A stretch of DNA of 64,000 nucleotides from positions 62,001 to 126,000 of the forward strand of contig NZ_BEWB01000018.1 in assembly GCF_003112555.1 (NCBI RefSeq), written 5' to 3'. Source of the stretch: Streptomyces coelicoflavus (GTDB lineage Bacteria; Actinomycetota; Actinomycetes; Streptomycetales; Streptomycetaceae). The notes beneath the pieces are model-generated. The model was not told the DNA's origin, searched no databases, and saw nothing but the letters and a program-made list of their open reading frames with translations. The first letter of the stretch is position 1. Each line of letters starts with the position of its first letter. This document shows positions 1 to 6,476 of the stretch, piece after piece. A program made the translations under genes and the position numbers.

Positions 1-1
1 C

Positions 2-427
2 ATCAAGGACCTCTCCAGCGGCGACGTGCTCGCCTGCCAGGCCTACTCCGGTGACGTGATCCAGCTCCAGGCGGACGACCCGGACATCGAGTTCGTCGTC
101 CCGGAGGAGGGTGCCGAACTGTGGGCCGAGTCCCTCATGATCCCCAACCTGGCCCGCCACAAGGCCAACGCCGAGCGGCTGATCGACCACTACTACCGGC
201 CCGAGGTCGCCGCCGAACTGGCCGCCTGGGTCAACTACGTCTGCCCGGTCCCCGCCGCCCAGGACGTCCTGGCGTCCTCCGGCGACGAGGAGACCGCCGC
301 CCTGGCCGAGGACCCGCTGATCTTCCCGGACGCGGCGATGCGCGGGCGGCTCGCCATCGCACGGGACATCTCGGCGGGGGAGCGGGCGGAATTCGCGAAG
401 CGGTGGAACGGGATCGTCGGTGTGTAG
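2..427 (+). CDS. Spermidine/putrescine-binding protein, C-terminal part (cut by window edge)
   Basis: This is the last 141 codons of a periplasmic-type polyamine-binding protein; the start lies outside the window. The fragment aligns residue by residue with the C-terminal third of the PotD protein encoded at 8068-9315. Shared blocks include DLS-GD, GDV-QL-AD-PDI, IPN-ARHK-NAERLID-YY, AAELAA and FVCP/YVCP. By family it would deliver a polyamine or similar cation to an ABC importer. It is not followed by permease genes, so either those lie upstream or it is an orphan receptor. Family assignment is secure from the paralogue; the ligand is inferred. Confidence 0.85.
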   Translation: MKDLSSGDVLACQAYSGDVIQLQADDPDIEFVVPEEGAELWAESLMIPNLARHKANAERLIDHYYRPEVAAELAAWVNYVCPVPAAQDVLASSGDEETAALAEDPLIFPDAAMRGRLAIARDISAGERAEFAKRWNGIVGV

Positions 428-439
428 CAGACTGATCAT

Positions 440-1021
440 GTGAAAAATTCATCGGGTGATGAGAGGGCAGTCGTCGGGGCGGCCGAAGGCGCCGTCGAGG
501 GCGCGGTCACGCTGGGGCTCCTGGCCGCCTGGGCCCTGCACGACCTCGAGGAACTGGCGACCCTGCCCGGCTGGTGGCGGCGCAACCTCCCCGCCCTGCG
601 CGAGCGGTACCCGGCCGTGCCGGAGACCGTGTGGCGGCGGGCCGGCTCGGTCGACGGGCGCGAGTTCGCGGTGGCGGTCGGCGCGATGGCCGCCGTGGTG
701 GCCTCCGCGTCCGTCGCGGGCCGGCTGACCGGCGGCCGCTCGGCCACCTACCAGACCGCGCTCAACGCCTTCGGCCTGCACGGCCTGGTCCACCTCGCCC
801 AGGCGGGGCTGGTGCGCGGCTACACACCCGGGGCGGCGACCTCGCCGCTGATCGTGGTCCCGTTCACCCTCTGGGCCCGCCGGCGCCTGCGCCGCGCCGG
901 CGTCCTGCGCACCACCCGCCCGCGCGACCTCGCCGTGGGGCTCGGCTTCGCGGGGGCGGCGACGGTCGGCGCGCACGCGGTGGCGCGGCGGCTGACGGGG
1001 CCGGGGCGGTGCGGAGGCTGA
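440..1021 (+). CDS. HXXEE domain-containing membrane protein
   Basis: A 193-residue protein with the short motif HDLEE near residue 34, which fits the HXXEE family named for such a motif. A second conserved-looking histidine block, FGLHGLVHLAQ, follows near residue 113. Hydrophobic stretches suggest four membrane segments. The biochemical role of the family is unknown to me. The gene starts with GTG 12 bases after the stop of the PotD-like gene, so the two may be cotranscribed. Its 3' end lies in a 24-base tandem repeat that supplies the stop codon (see the repeat at 990-1039). Confidence 0.7.
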   Translation: MKNSSGDERAVVGAAEGAVEGAVTLGLLAAWALHDLEELATLPGWWRRNLPALRERYPAVPETVWRRAGSVDGREFAVAVGAMAAVVASASVAGRLTGGRSATYQTALNAFGLHGLVHLAQAGLVRGYTPGAATSPLIVVPFTLWARRRLRRAGVLRTTRPRDLAVGLGFAGAATVGAHAVARRLTGPGRCGG

Positions 1022-1039
1022 CGGGGCCGGGGCGGTGCG
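990..1039. repeat. 24-bp direct repeat with 26-bp period over a stop codon
   Basis: The unit GGCTGACGGGGCCGGGGCGG plus TGCG occurs at 990-1013 and again at 1016-1039. Because the period is not a multiple of three, the second copy is read in a different frame and its TGA becomes the stop of the HXXEE gene. Confidence 0.85.
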
Positions 1040-1045
1040 CGGGGC

Positions 1046-2260
1046 CTACCGCACAGCGGCCGCGACGATCGCTTCGCCGACCGGCTTGTGCCCCTCCCCC
1101 TTGGCGTCCGTGGAGTTGACCGAGTAGACCAGCGTGCGCCTCAGATCACGGGTGCCGCCGATGAACGTGCCGTAGCCGTAGCGCGACCCGGACTTGGTCC
1201 AGAAGACCTGGCCGTCGACCTCCTGGTACTCCAGGCCGGCGCTCAGGGTCGCGCCCGTGACGCCCGCCGGAGTCGTGAACATCTCCTCCAGCTCGGGCTG
1301 CGGCACGATCCTCCCCCGGAACAGCTTCGTGAGCAGCTTCTCCAGGTCGGCGGTGGTGGAGATCATGTCGCCCGCCGCCCAGCGGTCGGCCTGGTTCCAT
1401 TCGGTCACGTCGACGAACGTCGTCGTGCCGTCCGGCCGCTCCACCTTCTGGTAGCCCCGGTTGTGCGGGCCCCGGATGCGGGGATCGGTGCCCGGGAAGG
1501 AGGTGTGGTGCATGCCGGCCGGGCGCAGGACGAGACGCGTGGCCACCGAGGCGTAGGAGCGTCCCGTGACCTTCTCGATCAGCAGGCCGAGGATCGTGTA
1601 GTTGATGTTCAGGTACTGCTGGCGTGTCCCCGGGGCGAACTCCTCCGGTCCCTCGGCGATCGCCGACGCCGCGACCTGCTGCGGGGTGAGGGTGTCGTAC
1701 CGGTGCGGGTACACGTCCGTGAAGGCGTCGCCGAAGCTGACGCCCGGCTTGATGCCGCTGGTGTGGTTCAGCAGGTGGCGCACGCTGATGGGCTGCCTGA
1801 ACTCCGGCGTGAACAGGTCGGGAAGGTAACCCTGGACCGGCGCGTCCAGGTCGATCTCGTCCCGCGCGGCGAGACGCAGGACGGTGGCAGCGGTGACCAC
1901 CTTCGTGATCGAGCCGGCTCGGAAGCGGGCATCGGGGTGTGCCGGCCGGCCACTGGCCAGGTCGCGCACCCCCGCGCTGCCGTGCCAGTCGCCGCCGGAC
2001 GTGCCGACCCGCACGAGGGCGGCGGTGGCGTACCGGTTCGGCAGCCCGTCGAGGGCGGCGCGCAGCGCTTTCTCGTTCGGCCCGCCCTGATCGCCCTGAT
2101 CCCCCTCGTCCCCCTGATCTCCTTGATCTCCTTGATCTCCTTGATCGGCGGAGTGGGCGGCCGTGGCGGGCGGCGCGGCGAAGGCCGGGGCCGCCAACGG
2201 GCCGGCGGCCAGGGCGAGGACGACCGAGGCGGCGAGAACGGAGTGGGTACGGGCACGCAT
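1046..2260 (-). CDS. Secreted serine hydrolase (beta-lactamase / D-Ala-D-Ala carboxypeptidase fold)
   Basis: This 404-residue protein begins with a Sec-type signal peptide ending near AAPAFA (about residue 28). After it comes a short linker of repeated Asp-Gln-Gly triplets (about residues 39-60). The body is a class-C beta-lactamase-like serine hydrolase: the nucleophile motif SITK in GSITKVVTAATVL, then LLNHTSGI, then the YLN motif in YLNINYTILG, and a late KSGSRYGYG block in the KTG position. Family members are DD-carboxypeptidases, esterases or beta-lactamase-like enzymes at the cell surface; the substrate cannot be told here. The start ATG at 2260 directly precedes a good signal sequence. 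The gene converges on the HXXEE gene. Confidence 0.85.
   Translation of the reverse strand: MRARTHSVLAASVVLALAAGPLAAPAFAAPPATAAHSADQGDQGDQGDQGDEGDQGDQGGPNEKALRAALDGLPNRYATAALVRVGTSGGDWHGSAGVRDLASGRPAHPDARFRAGSITKVVTAATVLRLAARDEIDLDAPVQGYLPDLFTPEFRQPISVRHLLNHTSGIKPGVSFGDAFTDVYPHRYDTLTPQQVAASAIAEGPEEFAPGTRQQYLNINYTILGLLIEKVTGRSYASVATRLVLRPAGMHHTSFPGTDPRIRGPHNRGYQKVERPDGTTTFVDVTEWNQADRWAAGDMISTTADLEKLLTKLFRGRIVPQPELEEMFTTPAGVTGATLSAGLEYQEVDGQVFWTKSGSRYGYGTFIGGTRDLRRTLVYSVNSTDAKGEGHKPVGEAIVAAAVR
2085..2147 (-). repeat. Seven 9-bp tandem repeats encoding Gly-Asp-Gln triplets
   Basis: Seven consecutive 9-base units (CCCTGATCG, CCTTGATCT and variants) lie inside the serine hydrolase gene. On the minus strand they encode a (Gly-Asp-Gln/Glu) run between signal peptide and catalytic domain. 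The run has the Gly-X-Y period of collagen-like segments, though without prolines. Confidence 0.85.
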
Positions 2261-2400
2261 CGACTGCTCCCGGGGTGAAGGCGGTTGCGGCGGAAGGATC
2301 GTTGATCATCCTTGTGCGCCGCGCCCCGTGCCGGATCGTCGCCGAGTAGGGTGCCCGCCCCGGAGCCGGGCTCGGGGAACGCCCCCAGCGGGAGCGAGAG

Positions 2401-2423
2401 CCGTAGGGGGCAACCCCCTACGG
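2401..2423 (-). terminator. Hairpin terminator overlapping the GDPD stop codon
   Basis: A perfect 10-bp inverted repeat, CCGTAGGGGG with a CAA loop and CCCCCTACGG, contains the stop codon of the GDPD gene (2418-2420). It has no T-run, as is common in actinobacteria. It would separate GDPD from the serine hydrolase downstream on the same strand. Confidence 0.7.
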
Positions 2424-3134
2424 GACCTCGGTGCCGGCCGTGTCGGCGTCCCGCAGCGCGCACAGCACGTCGATGCGGTTGGTCGTGAGGGAGTCGACGC
2501 CCAGGGCGCGCAGCCGGCGCATGGTGCGCCCGGTGTCCGGGGTCCAGGCGGACAGCAGGAGGCCGTCGGCGTGGACCCGCTCGGCCAGGTCCCGGTTCAC
2601 CAGCCCGAACCGGTAGTTGAGCCATCGAGGCCGGACCGCCGCGAGCAGCGCGGGCCGGGGCGGGGCGGCCGTCGTCCAGGTCAGGGCGATCTCGGCGGCG
2701 GGGTCGGCGGCCCGCACCGCGAGCATGGCGGCGGCGCCCGCCGTGTAGTACACCCGGTCCTGGGCCCCGCACTCGCGGACCACGTCCACGATGCGCCGTA
2801 CCGCCCGCTCGCCCGGCCCGCCCGGCAGGTCCAGCATCAGCCGGCTGTCCCCGGTCGCGGCCAGCGCCTCGGCCAGCGTCGGCACCCCGCCCGCCGTCAG
2901 CCCGCGCACCTCCTCGGCCGACAGGGAGCGCAGCGGCCGGTCCAGCTGCCACAGGCGCTTCAGCGTCTCGTCGTGCAACAGCACCGGCACGCCGTCCCGG
3001 GTGAGGCGGACGTCGGTCTCCACCGCGTCCGCGCCCCGGTCCAGGGCGGACCGCAGCGAGGCGACGGTGTTCTCGCGATGCCGGTAGGGGTCGCCGCGGT
3101 GGGCGACGGCGGTCAGGGCACGCGGGGTGTCCAT
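2418..3134 (-). CDS. Glycerophosphodiester phosphodiesterase family protein
   Basis: A 238-residue cytoplasmic GDPD-type TIM barrel that would split glycerophosphodiesters into an alcohol and glycerol 3-phosphate. Recognisable motifs are the N-terminal HRGDPYRHRENT (family HRG...EN, catalytic His and Glu), then AVETDVRLTRDG and VLLHDE (metal-binding Glu/Asp and second catalytic His). No signal peptide is visible, unlike the secreted GDPDs. It lies 30 bases downstream of the adenosine-deaminase-family gene on the same strand, so the two probably form an operon ended by the hairpin at 2401-2423. Confidence 0.88.
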   Translation of the reverse strand: MDTPRALTAVAHRGDPYRHRENTVASLRSALDRGADAVETDVRLTRDGVPVLLHDETLKRLWQLDRPLRSLSAEEVRGLTAGGVPTLAEALAATGDSRLMLDLPGGPGERAVRRIVDVVRECGAQDRVYYTAGAAAMLAVRAADPAAEIALTWTTAAPPRPALLAAVRPRWLNYRFGLVNRDLAERVHADGLLLSAWTPDTGRTMRRLRALGVDSLTTNRIDVLCALRDADTAGTEVP

Positions 3135-3164
3135 GGTGGGGGCAACTCTCGGTGGGCGCGGTTC

Positions 3165-4226
3165 TCAGGAGGCGAGCCAGGCGGCGGTGTACGTGTCGAT
3201 CTCGTCGGCGATGCGGGCCTTGCCCGGCGCGTCGAGGAAGGAGGCCTCGACCCCGTTCTTCGCGAGGTCGGCGAGGCCGCGCTCGTCGAGGCCGAGGAGC
3301 CGGGCGGCGACGGCGTACTCGTTGTTGAGGTCGGTGCCGAACATCGGCGGGTCGTCGGAGTTGACCGTCACCAGGACGCCGGCGCGCACGAACTCCTTGA
3401 TCGGGTGCTCGTCCAGGGTGCGCACCGCGCGGGTGGCGATGTTCGAGGTCGGGCACACCTCCAGCGGAATGCGCCGCTCGGCGAGGTGGGCGAGGAGCTT
3501 CGGGTCCCGGGCGGAACTGGTGCCGTGCCCGATGCGCTCGGCGTTCAGGTGGGTGAGGGCGTCCCACACCGTCTGCGGGCCGGTGGTCTCGCCCGCGTGC
3601 GGCACCGAGTGCAGGCCGGCGGCGATCGCGCGGTCGAAGTACGGCTTGAACTGCGGGCGGGCCACTCCGATCTCGGGTCCGCCGAGTCCGAAGGAGACCA
3701 GGCCCTCGGGGCGCAGCCGGTCGTCGGTGGCGAGCCGGGCCGTCTCCTCGGCGGACTCCAGGCCGGCCTCGCCCGGGATGTCGAAGCACCAGCGCAGCAC
3801 GGTCCCGAACTCCGCCTCGGCCGCCTTGCGGGCGTCCTCGATCGCGTCCATGAAGGCGGCCTCGTCGATGCCGCGCCGGGTGGAGGAGAACGGCGTGATG
3901 GTCAGCTCGGCGTACCGCACCTGCTGCCGGGCCATGTCCCGGGCCACCTCGAAGGTGAGCAGCCGGACGTCCTCCGGGGTGCGGATGAGGTCGACCACGG
4001 ACAGGTACACGTCGATGAAGTGCGCGAAGTCCGTGAAGGTGAAGTAGTCGACCAGGGCCTCGGGGTCGGTGGGGACCTTCGAGTCGGCGTGGCGCGCGGC
4101 CAGTTCGGAGACGATGCGCGGGGAGGCGGAGCCGACGTGGTGGACGTGCAGTTCGGCCTTCGGCAGTCCGGCGATGAAGGCGTGCAGGTCGCGCGGTACG
4201 TCGGGGTCGACGAGGTGCTCGGTCAT
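3165..4226 (-). CDS. Adenosine deaminase family protein, divergent substrate motif
   Basis: A 353-residue amidohydrolase of the adenosine/AMP deaminase family, which hydrolyses an exocyclic amino group on a purine using one zinc ion. Zinc and catalytic motifs are present: H27 and H29 in ELHVHHVGS, the HAGE block (SVPHAGET), IGHGTS, and the SDDP block (NSDDPPMF). The usual HxHLDG motif reads HVHHVG, so the Asp that contacts the ribose 5'-OH in classical adenosine deaminases is Val31. The true substrate may therefore differ from adenosine. The start at 4226 is chosen because it follows GGGGAGGAACCC; a longer upstream reading has no such support. Likely operon with GDPD. Confidence 0.82.
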   Translation of the reverse strand: MTEHLVDPDVPRDLHAFIAGLPKAELHVHHVGSASPRIVSELAARHADSKVPTDPEALVDYFTFTDFAHFIDVYLSVVDLIRTPEDVRLLTFEVARDMARQQVRYAELTITPFSSTRRGIDEAAFMDAIEDARKAAEAEFGTVLRWCFDIPGEAGLESAEETARLATDDRLRPEGLVSFGLGGPEIGVARPQFKPYFDRAIAAGLHSVPHAGETTGPQTVWDALTHLNAERIGHGTSSARDPKLLAHLAERRIPLEVCPTSNIATRAVRTLDEHPIKEFVRAGVLVTVNSDDPPMFGTDLNNEYAVAARLLGLDERGLADLAKNGVEASFLDAPGKARIADEIDTYTAAWLAS

Positions 4227-4381
4227 GGGTTCCTCCCCGGGGCGGCGTCCCGGGCCGCGCGGCGGCGGTGGGACGCGGGCGATCGGCTGATCGGTCGTTC
4301 GGGGATCATCGTAGGCCGGTCGCACGCCCGGCGGCCCGGGACCGTAGCATGGCGGGCACGAACGACCTGGGGGGACGAGGC

Positions 4382-5047
4382 ATGAGCGACGAGATACGAC
4401 CCGACGGGGACTCGGCCGGTGGCCGCGACCCCTGGGCGCCCCCGGAGAGCGGGCCCTCCCTCGAGAAGGGCGCCGGGCCCGGGCCGGCGCAGGAGCCGCC
4501 CCGGCCGCCCGCCTCCGACGCACCGCCGCCCTGGCAGCCGCCGCCGGGCGTGCACGACCAGGCCACGGTCACGTCGATGCCGGGCGCCGGTTACGCCACC
4601 CCCGACTCCGCCGTGCCGCCCCCGCCGGTCGCGCCCGACGGCGCCGGCGCCCCGGTCGGCTACGGCTACCCCGGGTACGGCCAGGGCTACGGCTGGCCCG
4701 GAATGCCGATGGCCCCGCAGAACGGCATGGGCACCGCGTCGATGGTGCTGGGCATCCTGGCCTGCGCCCTGTTCTGCATGTACGGCGTGGTCTCCCTGGT
4801 GCTCGGCGTCCTCGCCATCGTCTTCGGGGTCAAGGGCCGCCGGAAGGCGGAGCTCGGCCTGGCCAGCAACCACGGGCAGGCGCAGGCCGGGTTCGTCATG
4901 GGCATTATCGGCGTCGTCCTCGGCATCGCCGTGATCGTGCTGATCGCCGTCGGCATCACCGCCGCGATCAACGACGACTCGTACGACGACGACCCCTACT
5001 ACGGCTCCTCGCGCCCCGCGCCGGTCTCGGTGACCGCGGAAAGCTGA
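4382..5047 (+). CDS. DUF4190 domain-containing membrane protein
   Basis: A 221-residue protein. Roughly 110 N-terminal residues are disordered, rich in Pro, Gly, Ala and Tyr (for example GYGYPGYGQGYGWPGMP). The C-terminal half has two long hydrophobic segments flanking a basic loop (VKGRRKAELGLASNHGQAQ), which matches the DUF4190 layout. The tail is acidic and Tyr/Asp-rich (YDDDPYYGS). Function is unknown. The ATG at 4382 is preceded by GGGGGGACGAGGC, and a TAGCAT at about 4345 may be its -10 box. A shorter paralogue follows 58 bases downstream. Confidence 0.8.
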   Translation: MSDEIRPDGDSAGGRDPWAPPESGPSLEKGAGPGPAQEPPRPPASDAPPPWQPPPGVHDQATVTSMPGAGYATPDSAVPPPPVAPDGAGAPVGYGYPGYGQGYGWPGMPMAPQNGMGTASMVLGILACALFCMYGVVSLVLGVLAIVFGVKGRRKAELGLASNHGQAQAGFVMGIIGVVLGIAVIVLIAVGITAAINDDSYDDDPYYGSSRPAPVSVTAES

Positions 5048-5105
5048 TCTCCTCCCCGCGGCATTGCCTCTACGATGTCAAGCGCCAACGAGGGGAGAGC
5101 AGTTC

Positions 5106-5555
5106 ATGTCGTACTCCAACCCCGGACCCGGGGGATACGGGCCGCCGCAGCAGCCGGGTCAGCCGCCCGCCGGGGGCTACGCCTACCCGCAGTCCGCGCC
5201 CGGGTACGGCTACCCGAACCAGGGCGCGTCCTACCCGGCCGCCCCGCCCGTGGGCTACCCGCAGGGTCCCGGCTACGGCATGCCGATGCAGCCGAGCAAC
5301 GGCATGGGGACCACCGGACTGGTCCTCGGCATCATCGGCGTGGTGTGCAGCCTGACCTTCTTCCTCTGGTTCTTCGGCGTGATCCTCGGCATCCTCGGGA
5401 TCATCTTCGGCGCGATCGGCCGGGGGAAGGCCACCAGGGGCGAGGCCACCAACAAGGGGGCCGCGACCGCCGGTCTCGTGCTCGGCATCACCGCCACCGT
5501 GGTCCTGCCGCTGCTCGGCTTCCTCGCCTTCGCGAGCCTGATGAGCGTCGCCTGA
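5106..5555 (+). CDS. DUF4190 domain-containing membrane protein (paralogue)
   Basis: A 149-residue relative of the preceding gene: a Pro/Gly/Tyr-rich N-terminus (GGYAYPQSAPGYGYPNQGA), then NGMGTTGLVLGIIGVV and a second hydrophobic segment, with a short basic loop (GRGKATRGEATNKGA) between. Both proteins share the NGMGT junction and the two-segment DUF4190 core. The ATG at 5106 is chosen because GGGGAGAGC lies 5-12 bases upstream. TACGAT at 5071-5076 could be a -10 box. The role is unknown. A strong hairpin follows at 5581-5631. Confidence 0.8.
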   Translation: MSYSNPGPGGYGPPQQPGQPPAGGYAYPQSAPGYGYPNQGASYPAAPPVGYPQGPGYGMPMQPSNGMGTTGLVLGIIGVVCSLTFFLWFFGVILGILGIIFGAIGRGKATRGEATNKGAATAGLVLGITATVVLPLLGFLAFASLMSVA

Positions 5556-5580
5556 GCGTCGCCCGAGCCCGAGCCCGAGT

Positions 5581-5631
5581 CCGGACCCGCCCGGTGCCCC
5601 TCACGTCGTGACGGGGGCCGGGCGGGTCCGG
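5581..5631. terminator. Bidirectional hairpin terminator between convergent genes
   Basis: A perfect 14-bp inverted repeat (CCGGACCCGCCCGG at 5581-5594, complement at 5618-5631) with further C/G pairing inside lies between the convergent DUF4190 and NADAR genes. It can end transcription from both sides. Confidence 0.8.
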
Positions 5632-5647
5632 TCCTGTTCCTGCTCCG

Positions 5648-6304
5648 TTACCCGCCGGGCGTCTCTCTCAGCCGCTTCCGGGCCGCCATCAGCGCGAAGC
5701 CCAGCAGATTCGGCCCCCGCCAGCGCTCCGGATCGGTCGCCGCCTCGTCGTCCGCGGCCAGACCGATGCCCCACACCCGGTCCACCGGGCTCGCCTCCAC
5801 CAGCACCCTGTCGCCGGTGTGCAGCAGGAACGCCCGCAGCGCCGGGTCGGACGCGAACTTGTGGACGCTGCCCTCCACCACGATCCGGAAGCGCTCCCGC
5901 TCCCACACCGCCTCGTCGAAACCGCGCACGAGACGGCCCGCCTTCTTCGCCCCGGCGGGATGAACGGCCGCCAGCACCCGCCGCTCGGCCTCCTCGTCCC
6001 CGAAGAGCCGGGCCTTGCCCGCCATCATCCAGTGCTCGGCCGTCGCGTACTCCACCCCGGCCACCGTGAACGGCGACGGCCACCACTGGCTCAGACAGCT
6101 CGGCCCGAGCCTGCCGTCCGGGAGCGGCCGGTGCCCCCAGAAGCACAGGTACTCGATCCGCTCGCCCGCCCGGACCCGCGTGAGCAGGTCGTCTAGCCCG
6201 TCGACGCCTGCCGTGGCCGCCTCCGCGCTCCTGCCCGCCTCCGGAATCCGCTCCGCCCCCGTGATCTTCTCCATGCACGCGAGTGTGGCACGCGCCACTG
6301 ACAC
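5648..6304 (-). CDS. NADAR family protein (YbiA-like)
   Basis: A 218-residue protein of the NADAR (DUF1768) fold. Typical blocks are YLCFWGH, CLSQWWPSPFTVAGVEY, TAEHWMMAGKARLFGD and VWGIGLAADD followed by WRGPNLLGFALM. YbiA-type members cleave N-glycosidic bonds of damaged riboflavin intermediates, and other members act on ADP-ribosylated DNA; which applies here cannot be decided from the sequence. The GTG start at 6304 is preferred because AAAAGGG lies eight bases upstream. An ATG at 6274 (208 residues) is the alternative but lacks a ribosome-binding site. Confidence 0.85.
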   Translation of the reverse strand: MSVARATLACMEKITGAERIPEAGRSAEAATAGVDGLDDLLTRVRAGERIEYLCFWGHRPLPDGRLGPSCLSQWWPSPFTVAGVEYATAEHWMMAGKARLFGDEEAERRVLAAVHPAGAKKAGRLVRGFDEAVWERERFRIVVEGSVHKFASDPALRAFLLHTGDRVLVEASPVDRVWGIGLAADDEAATDPERWRGPNLLGFALMAARKRLRETPGG

Positions 6305-6346
6305 TCCGTCCGCCCTTTTCCGTGGCGACTCGACACCTGGTCGACA

Positions 6347-6390
6347 GATTCCGTCGCGTAACCAAATGGCAACAACGGAATCACTTGTTG
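6347..6390. promoter_or_regulatory. Overlapping inverted repeats before the polyamine operon
   Basis: GATTCCGT (6347-6354) is repeated inverted as ACGGAATC (6375-6382). A second pair, CAACAA (6370-6375) and TTGTTG (6385-6390), overlaps it. They lie about 90-130 bases before the dehydrogenase start. An operator role is inferred from position only. Confidence 0.4.
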
Positions 6391-6413
6391 GAGGCCTAGT
6401 GCTCTGTCAGGAT
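6385..6413 (+). promoter_or_regulatory. Possible promoter of the polyamine operon
   Basis: TTGTTG at 6385-6390 and CAGGAT at 6408-6413 are spaced by 17 bases and lie 64 bases before the first start codon of the operon. The match to the sigma-70-type consensus is moderate, so this is tentative. Confidence 0.35.
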
Positions 6414-6476
6414 CGGCACTCACATCGAGCCTGAGCCACGCCGGCCCCCGCCACGGGGAGACCGAGGAGAGCCGAC

